From CAVYOD01 sp963770045 (GTDB lineage: Bacteria; Acidobacteriota; Aminicenantia; Aminicenantales; CAVYOD01), in NCBI GenBank assembly GCA_963770045.1, contig CAVYOD010000015.1:62001-126000 (forward strand): a stretch of DNA of 64,000 nt, read 5' to 3'. The position numbers were made by a program, and so were the translations under genes. Below the pieces are notes generated by a model that saw only the letters and a program-made list of their open reading frames with translations, was not told where the DNA came from and searched no databases. This document shows, in pieces, positions 52,626-61,707 of this stretch (position 1 is its first letter; each line of letters begins with the position of its first letter).

Positions 52626-54901
52626 TTTTTCTGGATTTTCTCTTCGACCTCGTGGAACTCCTTTTCGCCGGTTCGTTTCGAGAACCAGATAGCGCCAATG
52701 ACGATGACCAACGCGATGGCCACGACAACGCCGAGTCCGGGTGTAAAGTGGCGGTACTGGATGATGATGGGCGCGGCCAGAAGGGAAACCAGGTTCATGA
52801 CTTTGATCATCGGGTTGAGGGCGGGACCAGCCGTATCCTTGAGAGGATCGCCGACCGTATCTCCGACCACAGCGGCTTTGTGGCATTCCGAACCTTTGCC
52901 TCCATACAGCCCGTCCTCGATGGTTTTTTTCGCGTTGTCCCAGGCGCCTCCCGACGTGGCCATGAAGACCGCCAGGAGCTGTCCGGAAAGGATCACTCCT
53001 CCCAAAAAGCCGCCCAGTGCTTCAACTTGAAGGGTCAACCCCAAGATGATCGGCATGAGCACTGCCATAAGAGCCAAACCCACAAGTTCTTTTTGGGCCG
53101 CCACCGTGCAAATCCCGACGGCGTGCTGATAGTCGGGCGCGACCTTTCCTTCCATCAGCCCCGGGATCTTGAATTGCCGGCGGACCTCATTCACGATCAG
53201 CGAGGCCGCCCGGGAGACCGCATTGATGCAAAGTGACGAGAATAACCAGGGCATGGCGCCTCCGATCAGAAACCCGATGAAGACCCGGGGGTCTGAGATC
53301 CGGATGCCGATATCCATCAGCCTCTGGCCCAACGATACGCCCATTTGGGCCTGGACCTTGCTCACATCCGTCAAATATGAACCGAACAGAGAAACAGCGG
53401 CAATGACTGCCGAACCGATAGCCACCCCTTTGGTGATGGCCTTGGTGGTGTTTCCGACGGCGTCGAGGTCGGCCATGATTTGACGGGCCTTGGGCTCCAT
53501 TTTAGCCATCTCGCCGATACCGTTGGCGTTATCGGCGATCGGGCCGAAAGAGTCCATGGCCACGTTGTTGCCGGTCAGAGTGAGCATCCCGATTCCTGTC
53601 ATGGCTACGCCGTATAAGATGTAGGCCACGGGCTGTCCCCAATAAATGATCACCGCGGCCAGTATGGTTCCGGCAATGGTCAGAGTCGCCCAGACAGTGG
53701 ATTCGAACCCAACGCCGAGCCCGGACAGGATCAGAGTTCCCGTGCCGGTGGTCGAGGAACGGGCTATCTCTTTGACCGGCTTGTGGTGCGTGTCGGTGAA
53801 ATATTTCGTCAACTCATCGATGATGATAGCCAGGACGATCCCTACTCCGACGGAAAAGAAGGCGCGCCACTCGTGCATGTAGAAGTGGGCGATGATAGCA
53901 AACGAGATGAGGCAGAGCGCCGCCGAAGTGTAGAATCCTCGATTGATCGAGGCCATGGCGTTGCCCCTCTCTCCGCCTTTTTTGCCGCGGACAAGGTAGG
54001 TTCCGATGATCGAAGAAAAAACGCCGATGCCCCTGACCAGCAGGGGAAAGATGATCCACTTGATCTCCTTGGTCAGGGCGACGAGGGTTAGGCCGAGGAT
54101 CAGTCCGGCAACGATCGTGACTTCGTAGCTCTCGAAGATATCGGCGGCCATTCCGGCGCAATCGCCGACGTTGTCACCCACCTGGTCGGCGATAACGGCC
54201 GCGTTACGGGGATCGTCCTCGGGGATCCCGGCTTCGACCTTGCCCACAAGGTCAGCACCGACATCGGCGGCTTTGGTGAAAATTCCGCCCCCGACTCGCA
54301 TGAACAGGGCCAAAAGCGTTCCTCCGAAGCCGAATCCCAGCAGGGCGTCCGGTGCGGCTTTTTGGAAGATCAGGAAGATGATGGTGCCGCCGAAGAGGCC
54401 CAGCCCGTCGGTGAGCATGCCCGTGATCGTGCCGGTGCGATAGGCGATCTTCAGTGACTTGTCGAAGCTCGATCGGGCGGCAGCGGCGACCCGTACGTTA
54501 CCCTGAACGGCCATCCTCATTCCAAACTGTCCGACCATCAAAGAGAAGAGAGCTCCCAGGATGAAGGCGATGCTCCGGCCGAAGCCGATGATCAGCCGGA
54601 CTTTATCGGGGCCGGCCCCGGGAAATCGTTCCAGGGCTTCGGCTGAAGGTGGAACCACATAGACACTGAAGAAAAGGGCGACCGTTAAGACGATGATCAT
54701 CGGCAAAATGGTCTTGAGCTGCCGGCTGAGATAGGCATCGGCCCCCTTCCGGATGGCCATCCAGATCTCTTTCATCTTATCGGTGCCCTTGTCCTCCCTG
54801 AGGACCTGGCGCCTCAAGAAAAGCGCATAGGCTAATCCCAGGACGGCGATTCCCAAAACGACCCAAAGGGCGGCGTGTTCAAATACCGTTGCCTCGAGCA
54901 T
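52622..54901 (-). CDS. hppA: membrane-bound proton-pumping pyrophosphatase, K+-independent type
   Basis: A 759-residue polytopic enzyme (about 16 helices) that couples pyrophosphate hydrolysis to ion transport. The hydrolytic site is marked by FTKAADVGADLVGKVEAG and DDPRNAAVIADQVGDNVGD. The later helix motif reads GNTTKA (Lys near residue 486) where K+-dependent enzymes have GNTTAA; this lysine is the known marker of K+-independent proton pumps. It starts at ATG 54901 with GAGGAGAA upstream. Its 3' end lies in a heptamer array. It may supply the proton gradient when ATP is scarce. Confidence 0.94.
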   Translation of the reverse strand: MLEATVFEHAALWVVLGIAVLGLAYALFLRRQVLREDKGTDKMKEIWMAIRKGADAYLSRQLKTILPMIIVLTVALFFSVYVVPPSAEALERFPGAGPDKVRLIIGFGRSIAFILGALFSLMVGQFGMRMAVQGNVRVAAAARSSFDKSLKIAYRTGTITGMLTDGLGLFGGTIIFLIFQKAAPDALLGFGFGGTLLALFMRVGGGIFTKAADVGADLVGKVEAGIPEDDPRNAAVIADQVGDNVGDCAGMAADIFESYEVTIVAGLILGLTLVALTKEIKWIIFPLLVRGIGVFSSIIGTYLVRGKKGGERGNAMASINRGFYTSAALCLISFAIIAHFYMHEWRAFFSVGVGIVLAIIIDELTKYFTDTHHKPVKEIARSSTTGTGTLILSGLGVGFESTVWATLTIAGTILAAVIIYWGQPVAYILYGVAMTGIGMLTLTGNNVAMDSFGPIADNANGIGEMAKMEPKARQIMADLDAVGNTTKAITKGVAIGSAVIAAVSLFGSYLTDVSKVQAQMGVSLGQRLMDIGIRISDPRVFIGFLIGGAMPWLFSSLCINAVSRAASLIVNEVRRQFKIPGLMEGKVAPDYQHAVGICTVAAQKELVGLALMAVLMPIILGLTLQVEALGGFLGGVILSGQLLAVFMATSGGAWDNAKKTIEDGLYGGKGSECHKAAVVGDTVGDPLKDTAGPALNPMIKVMNLVSLLAAPIIIQYRHFTPGLGVVVAIALVIVIGAIWFSKRTGEKEFHEVEEKIQKK

Positions 54902-55255
54902 TTCCGATTCTCCTCTTGTGAGTTCCTAGTTTGCCAGTGAGTCCGTTAACTTAACATTTTTGGCAGAGGGAATCAACCCCCAAAAAGTCGTTCATCTGGT
55001 CTGTCTCGTCGTCTCGTCCATCTCGTCAACACAAGAGTAAGGGTGAGGCATAAACAGAAAAGTCCGACCCTAAGTTAAGAGCGAAAGCAAGATCATTACC
55101 ATTTGCCGATACTCAGCCAACTGAGGAACAAGGTTCCTGCAGAGTGACCATAAACTCCTTGCTCCTTACCCCTTACTACTCACTCTGTACGGCTCAGAGC
55201 TCACTGCTCACTATTTTCTTGGATTTGAGAAATTTTGCGATCTGTTTTCGTCTGA
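54902..55255. other. 350-bp gap with octamer and heptamer repeats
   Basis: No gene is supported. 55003-55028 carries three octamer-type units (GTCTCGTC GTCTCGTC ATCTCGTC), and 55191-55211 carries three reverse-oriented heptamers (GGCTCAG AGCTCAC TGCTCAC). A minus-strand TTGATT with TAAGTT 17 bases on is a weak candidate promoter for hppA. Confidence 0.5.
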
Positions 55256-55678
55256 ATGGATGATATCAACATCATGAAAGACCGACCCGGATCCTTGGAG
55301 AATTCTCGGCTCAAGCCGGCCCAGGCTTTGAGGCTGGCCATGGGGGACCCGGAAGCGGCCCGTTTCATGCGGGCTATCTTCTCCCCGCCCGAGCAGAGGT
55401 CGGAGATATTTTCCTCGAGCTGGTTTTTGAGAGAAGGACCGGGAACGAGATGGATGGTCCTGATCGGCGAAAGACGGCCCCTGCGACTTCGGGGGAAACG
55501 GCGCCTGACGAACGTTGTCCTCGTTGAAATCGACGGCTGCCGCGAAGCCGTCCTCAGGCGGGAATGTTTGAGCTCTCTCCTAGACACTGAAGTCCGGGAA
55601 AAGGTCAATCTCTGGCTTCGCCGCGGAGGCTATAAGGGCCGCAGGATAAGATCTGAACTTCGACAAATTGTCCGATGA
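55256..55678 (+). CDS. hypothetical protein, 3' end antisense to miaB
   Basis: A 140-residue reading frame, rich in Arg and Leu, with no recognised family. Its codon usage (GCC, CTC, ATC, GTC) is like that of real genes here, while the opposite frame at 55201-55608 is Ser/Arg-rich and looks like a shadow. Segments such as MDDINIMKDRPGSLENSRL and TNVVLVEIDGCREAVL look protein-like. The last 24 codons overlap the 3' end of miaB on the other strand. A frameshift could have displaced the real stop. No ribosome binding site is obvious. Confidence 0.4.
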   Translation: MDDINIMKDRPGSLENSRLKPAQALRLAMGDPEAARFMRAIFSPPEQRSEIFSSSWFLREGPGTRWMVLIGERRPLRLRGKRRLTNVVLVEIDGCREAVLRRECLSSLLDTEVREKVNLWLRRGGYKGRRIRSELRQIVR

Positions 55679-56927
55679 CATTGCGAGCCGACCTGAAATT
55701 CACGACCTGGTAGGCTTCGCTCCGGCCCGAGTGGACCTGAGCATCTTTTTTGCTCCGCCCCGTGCAGAGCACTCTTATCCGGCGGCCGAGGAAACTTTTA
55801 TTGATCTCGAGCTGGATGCTCTTCTGAAAGTTCTGAAGCTCGATGAGCCTCTTCTTTTTTTCTTCGAGGGGGACATCATCGGCCATCCGGGCCGCTGCCG
55901 CGCGAGGCCGGGGAGAGTAGCGGAAAGAAAAGATGTTCGTGAACCTGACCTTGTCCAGAACCCCGAGCGTCTCCAGAAAGTCCTTCCTTGTCTCCCCCGG
56001 AAAACCGACGATGATGTCGGTGCTGAGGCTGATATCCGGCATGAGCTCGCGGAGGAACTCGATTGTCGCCAGGTATTCGTCTTTGGTGTAGCCCCGGTTC
56101 ATTTTTTTCAGGATGTCTGTGGAGCCCGATTGAAGGGGAAGGTGGAGTTGATGGCAGACCTTGGCGCAGTCCTTCATCGCCCTGGCGATGTCCGGGCTGA
56201 AGTTCTTGGGGTGTGAGGTGATGAACCGGACCCATTCTATCCCCCGGATCTGATTTACGAGTTCAAGGAGCCCGGCCAAAGATTGTCCGTTTTGGGGGTC
56301 GCGGTAAGAGTTAACATTTTGGCCCAGGAGCTGGACCTCTTTATAACCTGATTCGGCGAGGCTTTTGACCTCGGCAAGGATGTCCCCGAGCGGGCGAAAC
56401 TTTTCCCTTCCCCGCGTGAAGGGAACCACGCAATAAGAGCAGAAATTGTCGCAACCTTCCATGATGGTGACATAGGCGCTCGTCCTGTCAGCCCGGAGAA
56501 TGGCCTCAGGGCCGGGCTCGTGCCATTCCCGGCTCCAACGGGTGGAAACAAACTTATCCACGCGGGCTTGAGTGAGAAGCCGAGGGAGTTCGAGATAGTT
56601 GTCGGGCCCAAAGACGAAATCGACCGCCGGGTTCCTTTCGAAGAGCTCAGAGCGGCGGAGCTGAGCGACGCATCCGATCACTCCTAGCCGGAAATCCCGT
56701 TTGGTTTTGAGGCTGGCCAGTCGGCCGAGCAGCGAAAAGAGCTTCTCCTCGGATTTCTTCCGGACCGCACAGGTGTTGACGAGGACCACATCGGCTCCCT
56801 CCGGGGCGTCCGTTTTTTTGGCGCCCGCTCGAGACAAGATCCCGGCGACGCGCTCGCTGTCATTTTCGTTCATCTGGCAGCCGAAGGTATGGATGAAGAA
56901 TCTGAGTCCTTTGAGATCATTGTTCAT
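55605..56927 (-). CDS. miaB: tRNA-2-methylthio-N6-dimethylallyladenosine synthase
   Basis: A radical SAM methylthiotransferase acting on A37 of tRNAs. A 440-residue protein with the UPF0004 domain cysteines in TFGCQMNENDSE, VNTCAVRKKSEEK and GVIGCVAQL. The radical SAM cluster is in GCDNFCSYCVVP, and the C-terminal TRAM domain ends in GPYSLRGEARD. A TATAAT box at 56953-56958 (minus strand) is a possible -10 without a clear -35. Confidence 0.95.
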   Translation of the reverse strand: MNNDLKGLRFFIHTFGCQMNENDSERVAGILSRAGAKKTDAPEGADVVLVNTCAVRKKSEEKLFSLLGRLASLKTKRDFRLGVIGCVAQLRRSELFERNPAVDFVFGPDNYLELPRLLTQARVDKFVSTRWSREWHEPGPEAILRADRTSAYVTIMEGCDNFCSYCVVPFTRGREKFRPLGDILAEVKSLAESGYKEVQLLGQNVNSYRDPQNGQSLAGLLELVNQIRGIEWVRFITSHPKNFSPDIARAMKDCAKVCHQLHLPLQSGSTDILKKMNRGYTKDEYLATIEFLRELMPDISLSTDIIVGFPGETRKDFLETLGVLDKVRFTNIFSFRYSPRPRAAAARMADDVPLEEKKKRLIELQNFQKSIQLEINKSFLGRRIRVLCTGRSKKDAQVHSGRSEAYQVVNFRSARNVIGQFVEVQILSCGPYSLRGEARD

Positions 56928-56970
56928 CGTGAGCTACAAAACGTTCCGCCCTATTATACACAAAATAATA

Positions 56971-57026
56971 GTGAGCCGTGAGCTGTGTGCAGTGATCTGT
57001 GAAGAGTAAGGAGTGAGCGGTAAGGA
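56971..57026 (+). repeat. tandem heptamer array, eight units
   Basis: GTGAGCC GTGAGCT GTGTGCA GTGATCT GTGAAGA GTAAGGA GTGAGCG GTAAGGA, in phase throughout. It is the longest and most diverged array in the window, just upstream of miaB. Confidence 0.75.
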
Positions 57027-57154
57027 GCATAAAATTCAACGCAGCTATAAAATCAAAAACTATCCGTACTTTACGAGCCGTGAGAATGCATCATTTTTTT
57101 TTATGCTTCGCCCCTTACCGTTTCCTATACGAGATTTGCATTTTGAGGAGACAG

Positions 57155-57358
57155 ACTAATGCAAACGTGATAGGTAACTTGACATGGTCAAGGTGGCGCC
57201 GGAGGCCACCATTGGGACCCCGTAGCGGAGGGGGGCCCGTCGGCTTGTCCGACGGGGGAACCGACGGGACTGGTTCCTTGGGGGTCCGGGGGCCAAAGGG
57301 TGGCCTCCGGCGCAACCTTGAACGGAGATGTCGTATGAGTTATTACGTTTGTATTAGA
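57155..57358. repeat. MITE-like palindromic element, copy 2 (about 204 bp)
   Basis: It has the same termini as 27528-27646 (CTAATGCAAACG and CGTTTGTATTAG) and the same inner stem, here longer: GCGCCGGAGGCCACC pairs with GGTGGCCTCCGGCGC. The centre contains about 85 extra bases with its own hairpin, CCGTCGG-CTTGT-CCGACGG. There is no transposase. It lies between miaB and the C_GCAxxG gene. Confidence 0.72.
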
Positions 57359-57376
57359 TAGATCGTATTGACGGGC

Positions 57377-57811
57377 TTAGAGGATTTCGTCCAAGATTTC
57401 GGCAGCCGTGCGGATAAAGTTTGGGCAGAGCGAATCGGTTAAGCCCTGATCGTGGGCCAACTTCATCCCCTCTTCTGAGCTGATATCGCAACCGAGCAGG
57501 GTTTTGCATTGGATGGAGCCGTGACGGGAGGTAAACCTGCGGATGAATTCTCTGGCCAGAGCATATGTCTTATCTCTCGCGGCGACGTCCTCGGCCTTCG
57601 TCCTTCCATGCTTCAGACCGATCACCAGGAAGGCTCCGGTCACCGCGCCGCACGTTTCTCCCCTTCGCGCCATTCCTCCGCCGAAGGCCTGGGAGATTTT
57701 GAGCGCCGTTTTGCGGCTCAGACCAAAATCCCGGCTGTAAGCTGACAGCACGGCTTGGGAGCAACTGAAGCCTTTCTTGAAGCAGGCGGCGGCTTTCTCT
57801 CTCTTGCTCAC
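57377..57811 (-). CDS. C_GCAxxG_C_C family protein
   Basis: A 144-residue protein with the eponymous cysteine pattern: FSCSQAVLSAYS, GETCGAVTGAFLVIG (GCAxxG-like, here CGAVTG), QCKTLLGCD and a final LCPNF. This family is thought to bind a metal or redox cofactor, and its function is unknown. The start overlaps the recN stop (ATGA), so it is translated with recN. Confidence 0.88.
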   Translation of the reverse strand: MSKREKAAACFKKGFSCSQAVLSAYSRDFGLSRKTALKISQAFGGGMARRGETCGAVTGAFLVIGLKHGRTKAEDVAARDKTYALAREFIRRFTSRHGSIQCKTLLGCDISSEEGMKLAHDQGLTDSLCPNFIRTAAEILDEIL

Positions 57812-59499
57812 TCTTTTTCCTCCCTTTTGAGATTGTGGCCCAGCATCTCCCTCGCGTTCTGGAGCGAGATCTCGGTGATCCGGCTGCCCGAGATGAGCCG
57901 GGCGACCTCTCCGACCCGCTCTTCAAACTTGAGCCTCTTGACGGTCGTGTAGGTCCGGTCCTTTTCAATTTTTTTATCGATCCGGTAGTGGTGGGCGGCG
58001 AAAGAGGCGATCTGAGGGAGGTGAGTGATGCAAATGACCTGATGGCGTTCGGCGAGTTTTTTCAGTTTCTGGGCGATGCACTCCGCGGTTCGGCCGCCGA
58101 TCCCGGCATCGATCTCGTCGAAGATGAGCGTCTTGAAACGCTCCATCTCCTTGCCCACGGTTTTCAGGGCCAGCATCACCCGGGACAACTCTCCGCCGGA
58201 AGCAATCCTTCGCAACGGCCTCAGCTCTTCGCCCGGGTTGGGGCTGATCAGAAACTCGACTTCTTCGGTGCCGTTCTCCTTCACAGACTCCGAATCTTCC
58301 TCCGAGAGGGGAATGGTGCTGACCTGGATTTTGAACTTTGCCTTCTTCATCCCCAAAAGCCCGATTTCCTTCTCGATCGACCGTTCCAGTTCTCTTGCCC
58401 CCGCGACTCTCAAAGCCGCGAGCTCTCCGGCCTTGGTTCTATAATCTGAAAACTTCCGGGCGATCGCGGTTTCCAAGTCAGCCATTCTCTCTTGGTTGGC
58501 CATGAGGTCTTGGTGTTCCCCTTTTATTTTGCCCAAGTACAGGAGGATCTCATCGATGCCGGCGCCGTATTTTCTTTTGAGCTTTTCGATCAAGTTCAGG
58601 CGTTCCTCCAGGACCTCCAACTTGTCGGGGGCCGACATCTGGCGTTCCCTGAACTTGACCAGGAAATCCGAGAGTTCGCGGACGACGATGGCGAGCTCGC
58701 CAAGCGTTTCTCCGGTGGACTGGAAACTCGGCTCATAGGCTCCGAGCTCGTGGAGGACGTTCTGGAGTCTGGCCAGTTCTGGCAGCAAAGAATCATCTTC
58801 TCCCGAAGCGAGGTCCATGGCCTTATCGACCAGGGTGGAGATCCGCTCGGCGTTCTTGAGGATATTCCTCGCGGCCGCAAGCGACTCTTCCTCTCCCTCC
58901 TTGAGCCGCGCTCTTTCGATCTCATCGATCTGATACAACAGGAAGTCCAGGCGCTGCACACGCTCCCGTTCCCGGGCTTCGAGGTCCCTTTTCTGTTTGA
59001 TCAGGCTCTTGAGTTCCTGAGCGGCGAGCCCGACTTCGCCTCGGAGCGGAAGGGAAGCACAGAACGCGTCAAGAAAATGAAGATGGTTTTCGAGGTGAAG
59101 GAGGAAGACGTGGTCATTCTGGCCGTAGATGTCCACCAGGCCGCCGCCGAATTCTCTCAGTTTCCGGACGGGGACGAGGATTCCGTTAATGTAGGCGCGC
59201 CCCGAACCCTGCTCGGAGAGCTGCCTCTGGATGAAGACCTCGTTTTCCTCGGCAAGGGGGATGTCAATGCTCTGGGGAAGGCCCGCCGGCAGGGCAAAGA
59301 CAGCTTCGACCGAAGCCTCTCTTTCCCCCGTGCGGATGAACTCCGGCGAGCCCTTTTCCCCCAGGATCAACCTGAGCCCGTCGATGACGATCGATTTTCC
59401 AGCTCCGGTTTCACCGGTCAGGATAGAAAAGCCCGGCCGGAAATCGACCGCGAGGTCTTCGATCGTTGCCAGGTTCCTGATGCGTAGGCGGCTAATCAT
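57808..59499 (-). CDS. recN: DNA repair protein RecN
   Basis: An SMC-like ATPase for double-strand break repair, 563 residues. The Walker A is TGETGAGKSIVIDGL. A central coiled coil spans about 160-380. The C-terminal part has the ABC signature RIASGGELSRVMLALK and the Walker B LIFDEIDAGIGG, followed by ICITHLPQIASFA. It follows the subtilase gene by 24 bases and overlaps the C_GCAxxG gene. Confidence 0.95.
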   Translation of the reverse strand: MISRLRIRNLATIEDLAVDFRPGFSILTGETGAGKSIVIDGLRLILGEKGSPEFIRTGEREASVEAVFALPAGLPQSIDIPLAEENEVFIQRQLSEQGSGRAYINGILVPVRKLREFGGGLVDIYGQNDHVFLLHLENHLHFLDAFCASLPLRGEVGLAAQELKSLIKQKRDLEARERERVQRLDFLLYQIDEIERARLKEGEEESLAAARNILKNAERISTLVDKAMDLASGEDDSLLPELARLQNVLHELGAYEPSFQSTGETLGELAIVVRELSDFLVKFRERQMSAPDKLEVLEERLNLIEKLKRKYGAGIDEILLYLGKIKGEHQDLMANQERMADLETAIARKFSDYRTKAGELAALRVAGARELERSIEKEIGLLGMKKAKFKIQVSTIPLSEEDSESVKENGTEEVEFLISPNPGEELRPLRRIASGGELSRVMLALKTVGKEMERFKTLIFDEIDAGIGGRTAECIAQKLKKLAERHQVICITHLPQIASFAAHHYRIDKKIEKDRTYTTVKRLKFEERVGEVARLISGSRITEISLQNAREMLGHNLKREEKE

Positions 59500-59523
59500 G
59501 CACGAGGGGCCGGAAGGTCGAGT

Positions 59524-60883
59524 TCACTTTGTGACTTGTCGAGGGACGAGCGCCTTCTCCATGTTGATTCGGCCATAGCCGATATGGTCGTCCTTCCCGG
59601 CGAAGGTACTGGAATTCACATCATCCGCAGAGTAGCGGATGATATTCATGATCTCCGCGGGCTTCAGCCAGGGTTTCAGGCTCTTGATCAGGGCCGCGAG
59701 GCCGGAAACATGGGGCGTGGCGACAGAGGTGCCCGAGCCAAAGCCGTAAGGCACCGACGATGGGCCAAAGTACCAGGTCGGAACCAGGCTCAATATCTCG
59801 ACTCCAGGAGCGGCGACGTCGACCTGCGACCCGACATTGGAAAAGTCAGCCGCTGCATCTGTATAATCCGTGGCGGCAACAGCCAGAACATAATCATCAA
59901 AGGCCGCTGGATAGAGGACAGCGCCGCCGTCGTTTCCCACTGCCGCCGCTTCGACCAGTCCTTTTCCGTTGGCATAACTCACGGCGTCTTTAAGGGCGTC
60001 TGAGTAGGCGTCTCCGCCCAGGCTCAGGTTGATGACCTGGGCGCCGTTGTCGGCCGCATAGATGATCCCATCGATCAACCAGCTGTAGAGCCCGGATCCG
60101 TCCTTATCGATAATTTTGATCGGCAGGATCTTGCAATTCCAGGCAACGCCGGCGATGCCTTGCTGGTTATTCGTCTCCGCAGCGGCGATTCCGGCCACGT
60201 GTGTTCCGTGGCCGTTGTCGTCCGTCGCGTCAAAGTCGTTGTTGACGAAATCCCGGCCCGAATTGACGATCTTGTTTTTGATGTCGGGATGGAGCAGGTC
60301 AACGCCCGTGTCGACCACTGCGATGACGGTCCCGGCGTCCCCCTGGGTTTCTCCCCAAGCGGTCATGGCCTTGATATCGGCCCCGGCTTTTCCTTCAGGG
60401 CTGCCCGGAATCCCGAGGACGTTCCCTGGATTCGACAAAGCCCACTGGCGGGCGAAGAACTCATCGTTGGGAGCGACGCAGATATGGGCGATGTAGTTGG
60501 GTTCCGCATATTGGACATTCGGATTCTGTCTCAAGGCGGCGACCATCTGGTCCACGGTGTAGTAACTCGGGACCTGAAGCTGGTAAACATCGATCCGCGG
60601 GATTTTTCGGATCGCCTTGGTTTCGTAGGCGGCAATCGTCGTCTGGATCGACTGCAGGGAAAAGGTGGGTTTGAACTTGACCAGGACCTGGCCGGGAACC
60701 GATCTCGGCCCCTGATAACGAAAGGGTTGTCCGTGATTGAGGGACCGCAGGCGCTGGCCGGATGGAGTTTGGATCCTCCCTTTTTTGCACTCCCCGGTCG
60801 AGCTGGAAGCTTAACAATCCGATGGCCAGGATGAGCCCCATCAAGAGGAGCCCTGCGAATTTTTTTTGTCTCATGGTGTTCAT
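59524..60883 (-). CDS. secreted subtilisin-family (S8) serine protease with I9-like propeptide, one frameshift
   Basis: About 453 residues. ATG 60883 has GGAGGAGG upstream and begins a signal peptide (FAGLLLMGLILAIGLLSF). A frame break follows in the A-run opposite 60781-60786. Dropping one base gives GRIQTPSGQRLRSLN and then an I9-like propeptide (VPGQVLVKFKPTFSLQSIQT). The catalytic triad is complete: Asp in AVVDTGVDLLHP, His in GHGTHVAGIA and Ser in SGTSVATPHVSG. It is probably exported and self-processed. It lies between the outer-membrane barrel gene and recN. Confidence 0.88.
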
Positions 60884-60898
60884 GGATTCCTCCTCCAA

Positions 60899-61687
60899 CT
60901 AAAATGTGAACACGGCTTTCGCCGTGATCCCATAGTCCAGGCCGCCCTTTCGCGGTAGGAGACGCCCCTCCCCCTTGAGGCTGAAATAGTCCGTGAATTC
61001 ATAAGTGGCTCCGACGGCGAGATGAAAGTAGCCGTTGCTCTTGAAAGTCTTATCTTCGCTGCCGGTGAGATCCTGAACGGTTTCGTCCATCTTGAAATTT
61101 CCCGAGAGGTAGTTGAAGCAGGCGGCAAAATAAGGATGGAAATAATCGAAGCCTTTATAGGAGACGACCGGACCGACGACGTACTGCGTCCATTTCGCTT
61201 TTCCGGTGACACTTCCTTGAACCCCCAGGTCTCCCAGGGCAAAGGTTTTGGATGATCCAACAGAGTAGACGAACTGGGCCTGGGCATTGATCTCAAATTC
61301 GCCGAGCGGAATTAGCTTTTTTGTCGCCAACTCCGCGCCCAGGACAAAGCCGCCCATTCCTCCCGCCTCATAATCGACGGAGAAGGGAAGATGCCGGAAG
61401 ACCAGGCCGTTGCCGTTTGTCGAACCATAGCCGAAGAAAGCCGCAACGGTGAGTTTTTCGAAGGCATCATATTCGACGCCCGCCGTGACAAAATAGGATT
61501 TCATTTTGGATGTGTATGTTGTGTTGTTCGAGTCCCAGCTGATGGTCCTGGAGAAATAATCGAAGCCGAGGCCGGGCCTGATGAGCCACCGCGGCGATCT
61601 CTGCGTCGAGGCGGTCTGGGCAAAGGCCAAACCGGTCAAGCTCAAAAGAAGAAATGTTATCACCACCAGAAGAATGCTTTTTCTCAT
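60899..61687 (-). CDS. outer-membrane beta-barrel protein
   Basis: A 262-residue exported protein with a signal peptide ending AFAQ. Alternating amphipathic strands run throughout (GLGFDYFSRTISW, KLTVAAFFGYGS, VVGPVVSYKGFDYFHPYFAA), and the terminal residue is Phe (AKAVFTF), the usual barrel-insertion signal. The family is not recognised; it resembles small porin-like or OmpW-type barrels. It lies between the BamD-like and subtilase genes. Confidence 0.75.
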   Translation of the reverse strand: MRKSILLVVITFLLLSLTGLAFAQTASTQRSPRWLIRPGLGFDYFSRTISWDSNNTTYTSKMKSYFVTAGVEYDAFEKLTVAAFFGYGSTNGNGLVFRHLPFSVDYEAGGMGGFVLGAELATKKLIPLGEFEINAQAQFVYSVGSSKTFALGDLGVQGSVTGKAKWTQYVVGPVVSYKGFDYFHPYFAACFNYLSGNFKMDETVQDLTGSEDKTFKSNGYFHLAVGATYEFTDYFSLKGEGRLLPRKGGLDYGITAKAVFTF

Positions 61688-61707
61688 GGAAACCTCCTTC
61701 CCTGAAT

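Noticed and set aside
55201..55608. Minus-strand frame starting at the miaB stop (ATGA)
   Set aside because: The coupling is tempting, but the protein is Ser/Arg-rich with poor codon usage; the opposite frame is the better candidate.
29245..57026. CRISPR array
   Set aside because: The repeats are contiguous seven-base units without spacers, and no cas gene is present.
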